Origin: Asparagopsis taxiformis
Lineage: Eukaryota; Rhodophyta; Florideophyceae; Bonnemaisoniales; Bonnemaisoniaceae
Direction of reading: 5' to 3'
Length of the DNA: 64,000 bases
Assembly (NCBI GenBank): GCA_030407315.1
Contig: JALQPE010002792.1
Span: 1 to 64,000, forward strand
The notes below the pieces were generated by a model that searched no databases, was not told the DNA's origin, and worked only from the letters and a program-made list of their open reading frames with translations. This document shows positions 9,040 through 19,532 of the stretch, piece by piece (position 1 is the first letter of the stretch; each line of letters starts with the position of its first letter). The position numbers and the translations under genes are program-made.

Positions 9040-12000
9040 ATGAACTCACGCGCGAACTATCGAGATGCTGCGAAAGCACGAGCGAATGTGGAATGGCACG
9101 CTTGGAGCCATCCACGCGACAGAACGCGCATCGAACTGGTTCCGGGGGGCGACCCCGTCAACCAACCGCCGTACCGCGCCGGACACGCGTCGCGCGAAAT
9201 TATCCGCACGCAAGTGGATAAGATGCTCCGCGCTGGAGTGATCGAACCTGCTACATCGGAATGGGCGAGCCCGGTCGTAGTCGTGCCTAAGAAGGACGGG
9301 ACTTCCCGCTTCTGCATCGACTACCGCCGCTTAAACGCCGCTACCGTGAAGGACGCGTATCCGATTCCGCGCATGGACGATTGCGTCGAATCGCTCGGTA
9401 ACGCGACGGTTTTCACTACGCTGGACTGCAATTCGGGATACTGGCAAATCCCGGTAGCGCACGCCGACCGCGACAAGACTACGTTTACGTCGCATGTTGG
9501 TACGTATCGCTTCCACCGTATGCCCTTTGGACTATCGAACGCGCCCGCGACGTTTCAGCGCGCGCTCGATATCTTGCTCGCGAACGTGAAATGGCAGCAT
9601 TGCCTTGTCTACTTGGATGACGTAATCATCTTCTCCGCCGACGCGAATGCACACGTGCATCACGTCGACGAGATACTGGGAATCCTCGGACGCGCTGGCG
9701 TTTCGCTTAAATTCGCAAAGACCGAGTTCTTCAAACGCTCAGTGAACTATCTGGGACATACTATTTCGCCGGGGAAGCTATCCGTACCGACGACGAAATG
9801 CGACGCGCTACGCGATGCGACGTACCCGACGACGAAAACGCAACTGCGCAGCTTCCTGGGGACGTGCAACGTATACCGCCGATTCGTTGAAAAATTCGCG
9901 TTCGTAGCAGCGCCGCTTACGCAGCTGCTGAAGAAGGACCAAGGAGATAACCTACCCGCGCCGACGCCCGAGCAAACGCGCGCGTTCGAGTCATTGCGAC
10001 AAGCGATGCTATCTCCACCTATCCTTCGTCTACCGCGCGAAGGGCACCCGTATGTGCTCGACACCGACGCGTCGCAAGGCCAAATCGGATGCGCGTTACT
10101 ACAGTTAGACGCCGACGACGACGTATTACATCCAGTCGGATACTGGTCGCGCACGCTTAACGACGCGGAGCGTAATTACTCGACGACGGAACGCGAATGC
10201 CTCGCAGTGGTATGGTCAGAGCTACTACTACGCGCATATCTAGAAGGACGGAAGTTCACGGTTCGCACGGACCACAATTCGCTGCGCTGGATTCTAAACA
10301 TGACCTCTGCGGAAGGACGACTCGCGCGCTGGCGATTGCGATTGCGACTCGCCGAGTTCGAGTTCGACGTCGAATATAAAAAGGGTAAACGCCACGTTAT
10401 CGCCGACGCGCTCTCGCGAATGGCCACGCGAAGCGGCGACGAGACGGAAATACCGGACGAGATACCCTGCTTCGACGCCGCGAACATCGTTGAACCGCAC
10501 GCGGACGCTTATGCGCGAACCGATACCGCGCTACTATGCGACTACGCAGAATACTACCCGAGTTTGGACTGCCTACTGGCAACTCGGTCGTGCATCGAAC
10601 CGCCCGTGCCCACTGACGAGTGGATACGCGAGCAGGCGACGGACGAGTTCTGCCAAAACGCGAAACGCGACGTCGAAACCGCGCCGCAGTCGCGCTTTCA
10701 CCTGTCCCCCGATGGGATACTTATGAGGACCGCGCCGCTCGACGACGCCACGCAGATAGTCGTGCCCGAAGCGATTAAGGGGCGCATTTTGCGAGCTAAC
10801 CATTATGCGGTAACTGCAGGACATCCGGGCGCGCGACGCATGTACGACGCCATCCGACGCGCGTACTACTGGCCGATGATGAGCGTGGACGTCTACACTA
10901 CAGTGAGACAGTGCGATGCGTGCGCACGTAACCGCGTTACGCAATATCGCCATACGAACGCCCTGAAGCTATTCCCCGCGACGCGCCCGCTCGAAGACGT
11001 CGCTATCGATATCCTTGGTCCGCTGCCCGAGACTCCGCGCCAACGCCGCTTCGTACTCGTAATCGCAGACCGCTATAGCAAACTCTGCCGACTCATCGCG
11101 CTCGGACGCGTATCCGCACTCGCCGTTGCGAAGGCATTTTGCCGAGACTGGGTTTTCGTCTATGGACCGCCGCGCACGCTACTTTCGGACAATGGGCCGC
11201 AATTCCGCTCGAAGCTGTTTCAGGAGACTTGCGCGCTGATGGGTACGCGGAACATATTCACAACGACGTACCACCCGCAATCGAACGGACAAGTCGAGCG
11301 CATGAATCGCACTATCGTCGCGACGCTGCGCCATTATGTGGATGAAGAGCGCAGAGATTGGGACGAGCATTTGGACGCGCTAGCATACGCTTACAACCGC
11401 GCGATACACCGCTCGACGAATACGTCGCCGTTCGAACTCACGCTCACGCGCTATCCCGTATCGCTGGGAACGGAGCAAGTGGACACGATTCGCAGCACGC
11501 CATTCCTTCGCATGGAATTTCTCGCACGATTATCGGATGCGTACGCACGCTCGGCGAACGCGTTGAAGAAAGCGCAAGCGAGATACAAGCGCGACTTTGA
11601 CCGCGGCGTGCGCACGGTGAATAAGGATATCAAGGTTGGCGATCAAGTGTACCTGGACACTCGCGCGGGAGCGACGACACGAACGCAACGCAGCGACGCA
11701 GCGCACACGTCGAAGTTAGACTATCCTGTGTCGGGCCCTTTCCCGGTTATAGGCTGCCGCGGACACACGTACGAAATCATAATTGACGGTGTCCCCGAAC
11801 TCGTCAGCTCCGACCGCGTTCGCATAGCACCGCGCTACGCGACGCATGCGCCAACGACGTTGGACGACGTAGAAGAAGACATTAACACGGAGAACGCGAA
11901 CGACGCAGAGCGACGGAATGAACGCGAAATTAACGAGGCGCGCAAGGTCGACCCGGAAGCCGGGTATGGGACGCGCGAGTTCATGATTGACAGGTTGACA

Positions 12001-12327
12001 GCCGAGGGCATCGACGATACCGGCACGCCCGTATTCCGGGTGCGCTGGAAGGGCTACTCCCCGCGCGATGATACGTGGGAGCCCGAAGCGTCCCTGCCCG
12101 CGCCTATCGTCGCCCGTTTTCGCCGTGATCAAGGACGGCACGCCTCTAAAACCGCTGCGCGCGCTACTGCCGACGGCCCTGCGGCGCTGCGTAACCGCCG
12201 AAGTCGCTCAACGAAGCGCTCAGCCCCGAGGGAGGCACCCGATGGCGCGCCGCGAAAAACGACACCTACCCGCATCAGCGCGCGTATTGCAAGCCGACAA
12301 ATGACGCCTCGTGCGCAACGCAATTAA
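9040..12327 (+). CDS. pol: gypsy E1 pol polyprotein (RT-RNaseH-integrase-chromodomain)
   Basis: 1,095 codons. Reverse transcriptase: FCIDYRRLN (about 91-99), LDCNSGYWQ and catalytic YLDD (191-194). RNase H: DTDASQG and later DALSRM. Integrase: HHCC zinc finger (AGHPGARR...CDACARN), then the D,D,E core in AIDILGPL, LSDNGPQF and NGQVERMN. The C-terminal chromodomain (about 985-1040) has FRVRWKGYSPRDDTWEP. The real N-terminus lies upstream: VDDELTRE is readable in one frame near 9025 and IEMLRKHERMWNG in a second at about 9060-9115, matching E2 pol (INEMLATHSSMW). Two frameshifts therefore separate the annotated start from the native one. Catalytic residues are intact, but the protein is probably not made from this copy. 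Confidence 0.9.
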   Translation: MNSRANYRDAAKARANVEWHAWSHPRDRTRIELVPGGDPVNQPPYRAGHASREIIRTQVDKMLRAGVIEPATSEWASPVVVVPKKDGTSRFCIDYRRLNAATVKDAYPIPRMDDCVESLGNATVFTTLDCNSGYWQIPVAHADRDKTTFTSHVGTYRFHRMPFGLSNAPATFQRALDILLANVKWQHCLVYLDDVIIFSADANAHVHHVDEILGILGRAGVSLKFAKTEFFKRSVNYLGHTISPGKLSVPTTKCDALRDATYPTTKTQLRSFLGTCNVYRRFVEKFAFVAAPLTQLLKKDQGDNLPAPTPEQTRAFESLRQAMLSPPILRLPREGHPYVLDTDASQGQIGCALLQLDADDDVLHPVGYWSRTLNDAERNYSTTERECLAVVWSELLLRAYLEGRKFTVRTDHNSLRWILNMTSAEGRLARWRLRLRLAEFEFDVEYKKGKRHVIADALSRMATRSGDETEIPDEIPCFDAANIVEPHADAYARTDTALLCDYAEYYPSLDCLLATRSCIEPPVPTDEWIREQATDEFCQNAKRDVETAPQSRFHLSPDGILMRTAPLDDATQIVVPEAIKGRILRANHYAVTAGHPGARRMYDAIRRAYYWPMMSVDVYTTVRQCDACARNRVTQYRHTNALKLFPATRPLEDVAIDILGPLPETPRQRRFVLVIADRYSKLCRLIALGRVSALAVAKAFCRDWVFVYGPPRTLLSDNGPQFRSKLFQETCALMGTRNIFTTTYHPQSNGQVERMNRTIVATLRHYVDEERRDWDEHLDALAYAYNRAIHRSTNTSPFELTLTRYPVSLGTEQVDTIRSTPFLRMEFLARLSDAYARSANALKKAQARYKRDFDRGVRTVNKDIKVGDQVYLDTRAGATTRTQRSDAAHTSKLDYPVSGPFPVIGCRGHTYEIIIDGVPELVSSDRVRIAPRYATHAPTTLDDVEEDINTENANDAERRNEREINEARKVDPEAGYGTREFMIDRLTAEGIDDTGTPVFRVRWKGYSPRDDTWEPEASLPAPIVARFRRDQGRHASKTAARATADGPAALRNRRSRSTKRSAPREAPDGAPRKTTPTRISARIASRQMTPRAQRN

Positions 12328-14328
12328 TGCACGAAGCGTTGCGGGGGGGGTTGCCATCCACGCGCGTTTACGTCGACGAAGGAGCTGCGCAAGTGCCAGC
12401 TGACTACCTGGCAGTGGTAGGCATCCAAACGCAAACACAGCTACCCGCCTTGCATCACGCCAAACGACTACCGCCAGCAGGGACCGGGAGGGGGTGCGAC
12501 TTATTGCCGCCAAGCGTCGCCGCGCCACGCAACCGCTTCGTCGCACAACACGCAAACGCTTCCTCGAACGCCTTGTAACCGTTTCGTCGTACGCCACGCA
12601 ATCGCCGTTCGCGCCAACGCTCCGTCGTTCGGCACGCAACGCCCGGTTCGTCGTACGCCATGCAACACGCATCGTCGTTCGCCACTCCCCGCGCAATCGA
12701 CATTCTACCGCTGAATGACCTGGAACTACTGCCGCACGCAATGAAGCGACGCCGCTCGCGAGCCGCGTACGTGCGCGCCTGACAGGTTGGACACGATTCG
12801 ACGTTTGCCCGCCGCGCTACTACCCGCGCCGACTACCCGCACGAAGGCGCACCGCCCCGGACTAAGCTGCCTGAATCTCGACGCTTGGCAACACACGAAG
12901 GGGCCCTCACAGACGCTGGTCGGTCCGGCATCGACACGCGTCGCGCGGGACGCCACCACCGCGAAAATATTGAGCCCCCTCGCTGACGCTCGAGACGTTG
13001 CCTGTTAAGAAGTGCGATAAGCGCGAAAAGCCCATGACGGACGTTGCGTCAATCTCGCTAAACAGGCGCCACGCAATATTCGCCGCTTGCGTTTCGGTCG
13101 CCTTTCGTTCGCCACGCGACTATCCGCCGTTTACGCCACGTAACGCCTAACGACCGTCTACCGCCACACGGCCACTGCGCCACTACGCTCGTTGGAACCG
13201 CCGCGAATACGAACGGCCGCGTATCTCTGGATTCGTTGCGAGTTTGACCTCAACTAACCCCCGACCTACTCCAGAGGCCGCGACATGCGCGGGACCACGC
13301 GATGCGTTTTCGCGCGAAAAAAGGGGAGCGACACTGGCGCTGGCGTACGGGCTGGCCCGGCTATTTAGCAATTCTACCGTCCCTCTCGAATTGTCCCATT
13401 GGAAAAATGCGACGAAAGGGGCACCCGAATCGCGCCGCCGTCAAGCTGGCCCCCGCACCGTGACGAACTGTCCCCTACTACCGTCACCTGATTGGACGAC
13501 AACATACGCGAACTCCAGCGAGGCGCTCGAAGCTGGTTGAAGGACGCAGACCCCTGGACGCACGCAGCCCCCTAACGAGAATATAGTGGTTCCCACGTGC
13601 ATGGTTCCCCCTCAACCCAAGCGTGGAGAATGAGGCTCGCTCCAAGAAGGGAAGAATGTGACCCCACCCGAGCCCCCTAGGTACCATTCGGCCGTCCGCT
13701 CTAGTCACGGGACAATAGACACGGTAGCAAACGGCGAACGCCGGTAGTAGGCGACGCGAACGACGAATGCGAAAAAAGCGAACGAACCGGCGACGCGAAC
13801 GACGAATGCGTAAGGCGACGCGAATCGACGACGCGAAGCGGAAGCGAACAACGAATACGCATGCGAAAATTAACCAGCGACGTCGAGAATTGCGCGTGAC
13901 GAACCGATGAAACGAAACCGATACGACGAACTCGTACCGACGCGCTACCCGTCCAGACTCCCTTCTTCTACCCCCCACTCAAACCTTTCTCGCTTCGCAA
14001 CGTATGCATTCTACCTCTCCTTCCCCCCGCGCGCACGACTGGACGCCGCCGGCCGCGTGCCCTCCGAACGCCGACGTGGGCAGCGGGCAAATACGGTTTC
14101 AAGCAACGACACGCGCGCCCCTTCGCGGAAACACCGGCTCATGCATGCATTTGACGGAACCCGCGTTGCGCTGTCGCTCACTCAAAAGCTGTAGGAACCC
14201 TGGCGTTTCAGGGCCGCAAGCGTGTCGGACGGGAGGAACCCCGCATTACGAAGCGCTAAGTGGAGATACAAACAAGGAGAGTTTATTTCAAAGAGGATGC
14301 AATGCGAGGAGGAGGATCAAAGTGATAG
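12328..14328. other. non-coding spacer of E1 with internal G-run
   Basis: No convincing gene. A run of eight G at 12343-12350, just after the pol stop, resembles a polypurine tract. Near 13740-13870 a GCGACGCGAACGACGAATGCG-type motif is directly repeated. The high GC content generates many chance open frames. Confidence 0.5.
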
Positions 14329-15720
14329 CTAAGACGGAGGCGCGCGCGTGTCGTCGTCTCGACGCGAAGCGCGGCTCGACGAACTGGGTGCCGCACCGCG
14401 CGAACGAGCACGGCTTGAAGCCGTATCTGTCTGGTGACCGCGTCGCCGCTCGGAATTTAACACCCGAACGACGCGCCCGTCGTGTACGCCAATCCGGAGT
14501 GGAGGGATACCCGTACGCCTCGTGCGAACCGCGGAACTCGCCGCTGCACGCGAACGCGTCATGGGACGCGCCCCGCCACGACCCGAACCAACGCTTCCCG
14601 TCGCGCCACGCGTCGCATCTGCGCGTAACCCGCTCTCCGACTGCGTCGCGCCAGTCGACTCCCTTTCGTCAACAGAACCCGCAGGAGAACGCTGCATGAA
14701 ATTGACGACGTCATTTAACGCCGAGCCCATACGGTGAGCGCGTTCGATAGTTTCCTGAACCCGACGAACAGTCTCCCTCTCCCGAGGGCGATACCCGTCA
14801 CGTACAGCGGCGATTCGAGCAGCCAACCGACCCCTCTCCGCCTCCAAATTAGATTCGACTTCGGCCAACGCACGCTGCGCGGCCTCCTGCGCTGAACCGG
14901 CGGAATCGTAAAGAGACTGAAGGGCCGCCAACGCTTCGCGACCACCTTCAACCTCCTTCTCCTGTTTCGCCGCACGACCTTGCATTACGCCGATATCCTT
15001 ATGCATGCGCTCGATTCGCACGGCATCTTCGTCGACCTTACGCTTCAACGCGGCCTCACGCGCCTCGGACTCGGCCAGCGCTGCGCGAGTCTCGCGTAAG
15101 AATGACACGGCCTCGTCGCGAGCCTCGTTCGCATCGTCGCGAGCCTTAATCGCCTCGTCGCGGGCCTTGATAGCCACGTCAAGGCGTCCCAGGGCTTCGT
15201 CTCGAGCTTGGGCGACCGACGTCACACGCGAAAGCGCCTCGTCGCGGTTTTGTTCAGCAGACGAGATCTGTGCCTGCAAGTTGGCCGCACCCGTTGAATC
15301 CGCTAACGCGACGACGTCTTCGCCATCCACCACCGCCGGCGCCTCCGCCTGGTCAATAACCGCGACCGCGCTCGACGCCGCGACGCTACCAACCGCCGCG
15401 CTCGCGCTCGCTTCACCCGGAGCGCTAGCGTTGTCTTGGCTCGGAATGGACTTCTTCAACTCCTGCAGTTCGTTATAAACCTTGACGTACTCCGCCCGTA
15501 GCGCTGCGTCCAACTGAGTAATGTCAACAGGAGGCCGAGGCGACTCAGAGAATAACGAATAGCGCCCGTCGCGGAAACGCCGGCGCTCGACGGCCAATAA
15601 CGCAGCCATGCCGAGGTATTGCGCGTACTCGCGCGAATTAGTTGCGCGCATCACATACAACTCGTTGGAAGATAAGGCCGACAAGACGGCATCCACGGTC
15701 ACAACGTCACCCGCTTCCAA
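14329..15720 (-). CDS. E1 opposite-strand gene, C-terminal part (coiled coil, Arg/Ser-rich tail)
   Basis: 463-codon frame starting at a non-ATG codon. Coding-like sequence continues upstream in this frame (AFAHLEAGDVVTVDAV), so it is probably the 3' part of the gene that begins at 17167. It has an Ala/Val-rich linker, then a long coiled coil (about residues 150-330) with repeated ARDEA units such as IKARDEAIKARDDANEARDE, then a basic, Arg/Ser-rich tail. The break from the upstream frame is at a G5/C5 homopolymer (15742-15746), a single indel. No enzymatic motif is seen. Confidence 0.6.
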   Translation of the reverse strand: MEAGDVVTVDAVLSALSSNELYVMRATNSREYAQYLGMAALLAVERRRFRDGRYSLFSESPRPPVDITQLDAALRAEYVKVYNELQELKKSIPSQDNASAPGEASASAAVGSVAASSAVAVIDQAEAPAVVDGEDVVALADSTGAANLQAQISSAEQNRDEALSRVTSVAQARDEALGRLDVAIKARDEAIKARDDANEARDEAVSFLRETRAALAESEAREAALKRKVDEDAVRIERMHKDIGVMQGRAAKQEKEVEGGREALAALQSLYDSAGSAQEAAQRALAEVESNLEAERGRLAARIAAVRDGYRPRERETVRRVQETIERAHRMGSALNDVVNFMQRSPAGSVDERESTGATQSESGLRADATRGATGSVGSGRGGARPMTRSRAAASSAVRTRRTGIPPLRIGVHDGRVVRVLNSERRRGHQTDTASSRARSRGAAPSSSSRASRRDDDTRAPPS

Positions 15721-17236
15721 GTGCGCGAACGCGCTGCGCGAGGGGGTTACGCGGGGACTTCAACAACAAGTGCGGAATTTCGGTATGACGATGAACCCCG
15801 AGCGCGCCGTGCGCCCAGTCTATCACGCCGCGTTCCGCGCTCCAAGGCAACCACTGGCCACCCTCGTTAAAGTCCACACCCGGGGCGACGTCGAAGACAG
15901 GCGTCTCGTCCCAAGGACATGCGCGATGCTCCGTCAAAAGACTCTCCAAATGCGCAACCGAATACGTGCCGCCACGAACGACCGCCGCAGCGCCGACGCT
16001 CTCGATGCCAGCGACGAGTCTGTCGCTCAAACGAACGATGCGGCGTTCAACGAACGCGACATGGAGCCACGCGCAAGCCACCATGACGACCCACTCGCTA
16101 AGGGCAACGGCCCAGAAATAAGAACGCGTCTCCACGGGGACGTCCAGGCCAAGAAGAACGGACGGCGCATAGTGGAAGACACAAGGCAAAGGAACGGAAA
16201 GAGATTCTGGCGCTTCCGGCCAGTCGTGCGGATCGTAGCGCGGAAAGAAAGCGCCAACGCGATCCTCGGGGAACTCGCGAAACTCCGCGTCGCGATACGT
16301 GACGAAGTAACCGGCGGAGCGGCGCATGCGTAACTCGCGGCGCGCTTCGGCACGCATCCCCGCGTCAAAGAACCACGGTACACTGACTTCTCCTTCTTGT
16401 TCGATGTCGTTCCAGGGGACACCACCGTCCAACAAGAAGCCGGCGCTAGGCGCCGCCGCCCACGGGTCAAGATGCGCAAATTCGTCGCGACGCATCGTTA
16501 GGAGCTGCGCCAGATGACGCACAAGCTGCTCGTCCGCTGCGTCCTCGAGGAAATAGGCATCGCATGGAAGATTAGCGGGTACGGCTAAATCGCACAGGGC
16601 CGCTTCACGCCGCGCGTCCCACACGGCCTGCGCGTTTTTATGACCGGGCAACACCGCGTAGCGGTTGACGTTGGCGATACGCACCCACTGAAAACGCTGC
16701 GGGAAGTATTGAACACGGCCTAGCTCAGTCCAAGTCGGCATCGCGCGCGGAAGGAAACGGAAGGCAGAAGGGTCTTCGTAGCGCGCTCGCGGGACGACGG
16801 CGGGTACGTGTTGCGCAGCAGAAGGAAGAGAAACAGAGGAAGGAGCGGGAATGGACCGCAAAGGCACGCCGACGTTCGTGCGACTCCGAGACGCGGATGC
16901 GGGAGCAGCAGTCACGTCCACTGTCGCGTCGATACAGGGCGATGCGTCAGCGCCGTCCGTATTATGCGCACTCGCCGTCGCGGCAACCGGAGCGCTCGCA
17001 GATGACGCTTGAGCCATGGAAAGATAAAACGGGCTCTCGGGGCTCGCAGGCGCAGGCGAAGCAAAGCGCGAAGCAGCAGACGGAGTGCGTAGCGGCGTCG
17101 CAGCGTCTTCGCCGGAAGGAATGCTGGCCCGCAGCCAGCTCGGAAGGGTATCGCCATCGTGCGCCATGGCGTGCGAATCGGTAAGGATGACGGCGAACGC
17201 GGGTGGCAAGAGAGAAGGAAGAAGGAGATGGAACAA
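15707..17236 (-). CDS. E1 opposite-strand gene, N-terminal part (unknown function)
   Basis: 509-codon frame; the best start is the ATG at 17167 (context GCC-ATG-GCG), because the frame's first codon at 17236 is TTG. After a low-complexity Ala/Ser/Pro region comes a globular domain from about residue 165. Its section LPCVFHYAPSVLLGLDVPVE, then R-x-x-x-x-AV-x-x-x-x-x-x-M-x-AC and VERRI, has a weak counterpart in the E2 plus-strand gene (RVVHYFTDAV, PVKERFLMAV, ACSLFVERRV). It is antisense to pol and lies between pol and the 3' LTR. Its start is about 170 bp from the LTR, whose AT-rich 17510-17590 segment could act as promoter. Additional opposite-strand ORFs at this place are known from some plant Tat-lineage gypsy elements; homology to them is untested. 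Confidence 0.6.
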   Translation of the reverse strand: MFHLLLPSLLPPAFAVILTDSHAMAHDGDTLPSWLRASIPSGEDAATPLRTPSAASRFASPAPASPESPFYLSMAQASSASAPVAATASAHNTDGADASPCIDATVDVTAAPASASRSRTNVGVPLRSIPAPSSVSLPSAAQHVPAVVPRARYEDPSAFRFLPRAMPTWTELGRVQYFPQRFQWVRIANVNRYAVLPGHKNAQAVWDARREAALCDLAVPANLPCDAYFLEDAADEQLVRHLAQLLTMRRDEFAHLDPWAAAPSAGFLLDGGVPWNDIEQEGEVSVPWFFDAGMRAEARRELRMRRSAGYFVTYRDAEFREFPEDRVGAFFPRYDPHDWPEAPESLSVPLPCVFHYAPSVLLGLDVPVETRSYFWAVALSEWVVMVACAWLHVAFVERRIVRLSDRLVAGIESVGAAAVVRGGTYSVAHLESLLTEHRACPWDETPVFDVAPGVDFNEGGQWLPWSAERGVIDWAHGALGVHRHTEIPHLLLKSPRNPLAQRVRALGSG

Positions 17237-17331
17237 AAGAGAAGAGGTTGCAGACGAAAAGAGTAGAACGAAGGAAACGGAAGAGCACGTGAGGAAAGAG
17301 ATGACGCGCGAGGACGCGCTGTGATGTTAGT

Positions 17332-17339
17332 CGGGGGGA
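17332..17339 (+). other. polypurine tract of E1
   Basis: GGGGGGAG immediately precedes the TG start of the LTR, as expected for the plus-strand primer of an LTR retrotransposon. Confidence 0.75.
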
Positions 17340-18125
17340 GTGTGATGCAATTTATGTTGCAAGTGCGCGCGCGGGTCGGAGCGATGCGTCGCGTTGAGTC
17401 CGCGTGCATCCGCGTTTAGTTAGTAAGCGAGCGTACGCGTGGCGATACAATTACGTGTCACGGCGCGCTTGCGCGAACGCGTGCGATTGCGAGCTTGGCG
17501 CCACGTGTAGCGCCTTTTGCGAATTTCCCTTTATTTTCCCTTTTTGGGTTTTTTATGACGAAAGTCTTTTTCCCAAATATTTCCCTTTTTGCGTTCGAGC
17601 GAGCGGCCGCCGGCCGGCCGCGCGAGGACAACCTGTCCTTAGTAGTTAGCTATTAATGGTCGTTCCGCTTCGCACCTTACCAATAAACAGCCAGCATCTT
17701 CGCAGCTACGAGTTAAGCGTTTAGCGAATCGCGAGGACCGATTGCGTTGAAACGTTGCGTGCGGGTTGCTCACGATCGCCGACGTTCGCGTGCGCGCTGC
17801 GCATAAACCGATCGTCGAACCGCGTCGCACCGCGATAGCGCGCGTTCCGTCGCACGCCACTAGGCCAGGGATTTACGACCCCTGTGTGGATCGCGTTGTG
17901 CTCGAGTCTACTCGGTGATCTCACCCTGAGATCACGGCTTGCGCCGGCCCGCGAATCCCGTGTTGCGATCGTTCCCTACGCGTTCCGCCGTTGTACCACC
18001 CGTTCGCCAGCGCGACCGAGCGACGCGCGAACGCAAGTTCAACCAGCGCGTTACGGTTCACCTCGCCCTGACACGGCTGCAATTCTAGAACTCCCTTAGC
18101 GATCGCCACCCCGGCTGGTCCTACA
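17340..18125 (+). repeat. E1 3' LTR
   Basis: Starts TGTGATGC directly after the polypurine tract and most likely ends ...GGTCCTACA at 18125 (786 bp, TG..CA). It includes an AT-rich block (17510-17590) and the GC palindrome CGGCCGCCGGCCGGCCG near 17605. The right edge is inferred because no second LTR is present. Confidence 0.6.
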
Positions 18126-18149
18126 TTCTTCTTATCAGGCCACATCAGG

Positions 18150-19532
18150 TGTAGTGCAATGGCTTGGTCGATTCGACAACGGGCAGCCTTGGCTGTAAGC
18201 CGAATCGGCGAGCCACCGAGAGGTGTTCGAGCCCTCCTGTCTCGGTAGTCAGGCTCTGGTCGAGTTTGGTAGAGCAAAGGCGAATCGCCTGCCTTAGTGT
18301 GGGTTGTAAGGCCACACAGACGATCCGTCTAGAATCCTGTGGTCACATGGTGAGTCATGGTGGTGCACCGAAAGGATGGTGGTTCAACAACCCTAATAGG
18401 GAAGAAGGGAGGACACCAGGCACAATAGGGATGAGTGCCTTGTATAAGAAGCAAAAAAGGGAAGAAGAAAGGGGAGCCCTATAGAATAGGGCGGGCGCTG
18501 GCACAGCGATGCATACAGCGTTACGCTGGTACAGCGGGAGAGCGGCAGTGGCTCAAGAGCCGGGCACCAGGCACCCGAAGATACCTGATCGAAGGGCACG
18601 CGCACCACCGGTGACGCGTGGTATCGGGGAAAGGGAAGCTGATCCAGCAGGGTAACCAGTCACAGACTGAATCAGTTGAGTGACCATGGTAGGCGCGGTC
18701 CGCGCTATAGCGAAAGACGAAGCAGGCTTCCATGAGACTGCAAAAAGATAGTTGGGAACACATCAATAACCACGTCAGATTGGTCGGCGGGGGGTTTGCT
18801 GAACCAGCACAATGGCCAGGAAAGAAAACTGATACAGCGGGGAATGAGTTCCAGAAGCAGGCCAGACACTATAGCCAAAGTCGAAGCAGACTGCAATGAG
18901 ACTGCGAAACGCAAGTTGGGAGTGGCTCGCAACCGTACCTCCGGATGGGCACCAGGCGGCCGAAGACACCTGATTGAGGGGCACGCGCACCACCGGTGAC
19001 GCGTGGTAGGGGCAATGCTGATACAGCGTCCCGACACTGAGAAGCTGAATCAGCGAAAAGGGACACCGGAAGAGTGCCAAGCACCATTGCCAAGGGGGAA
19101 GCACACTGAATCAGTAGGCAAAACGCACCCTGGGGGTGGATTGGACACCGAGCTTCCGGCTGGCTTTTACAATCAAAGGACATGGCGGTTCGCCTGTAGT
19201 TAAATACTAAATTATATGTGGCTTGTAGCCCTAAATGTCCTTGTAGTTGGTGTCCAATAGGTAGGCTAAATACTGATACAGTAGGGCGGTCGAAAAACCC
19301 TAAGTGACGGGTGCGCCGGCGGCGCTGGCACACTGTAAATACAGTGTAAAATGTTCGCTGTAGTGTATAGTTCAGTGTATCACTGGTGTCACGTGCCACG
19401 TGTTCAGTGATTGTACTGCTGGTAGAATAGATAGTTCACAATAGTTTCGAAATAAAATAATTGGGTAAAGTGCCCAAAACTGGAGGTGAAACACCTAGTT
19501 GTAAGCGCTTCGCCAAGTGGCATTGCACTACA
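18150..19532 (+). repeat. solo LTR, family 1, copy A
   Basis: 1,383 bp from TGTAGTGCAATGG to GGCATTGCACTACA, flanked by the perfect 5-bp duplication TCAGG (18145-18149 and 19533-19537). TG..CA ends, a short terminal inverted repeat and 5-bp duplications indicate an LTR left by LTR-LTR recombination. The first 220 bp contain tRNA-like motifs (GTGTTCGAGCCC near 18223 and a TCTAGAATCC motif further on). No gene of note: the 106-codon frame here is shared by the copies but looks like chance. Confidence 0.75.

Larger units (their letters stand above)
8961..18125 (+). mobile_element. Ty3/gypsy chromodomain element E1, 5'-truncated
   Basis: Contains pol (plus), a 2-kb non-coding stretch, a large opposite-strand gene, a polypurine tract GGGGGGAG at 17332-17339 and an LTR starting TGTGATGC at 17340. 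No 5' LTR, primer-binding site, gag or protease is present; sequence recognisable as element begins within about 30 bp of the GACAGTAAA palindromes. GC content is clearly higher than in the flanks. LTR-like sequence appears to end at ...GGTCCTACA (18125). With no 5' copy, no target duplication can be tested. Confidence 0.75.

Noticed and set aside
12327..14194. Many 60-100-codon frames on both strands in the E1 spacer
   Set aside because: GC-rich sequence with few stop codons; frames overlap each other and show no motif, start context or similarity to E2.
18164..18484. 106-codon frame shared by the family-1 LTR copies
   Set aside because: Conservation is explained by near-identity of the repeats; it overlaps tRNA-like motifs and has no protein resemblance.
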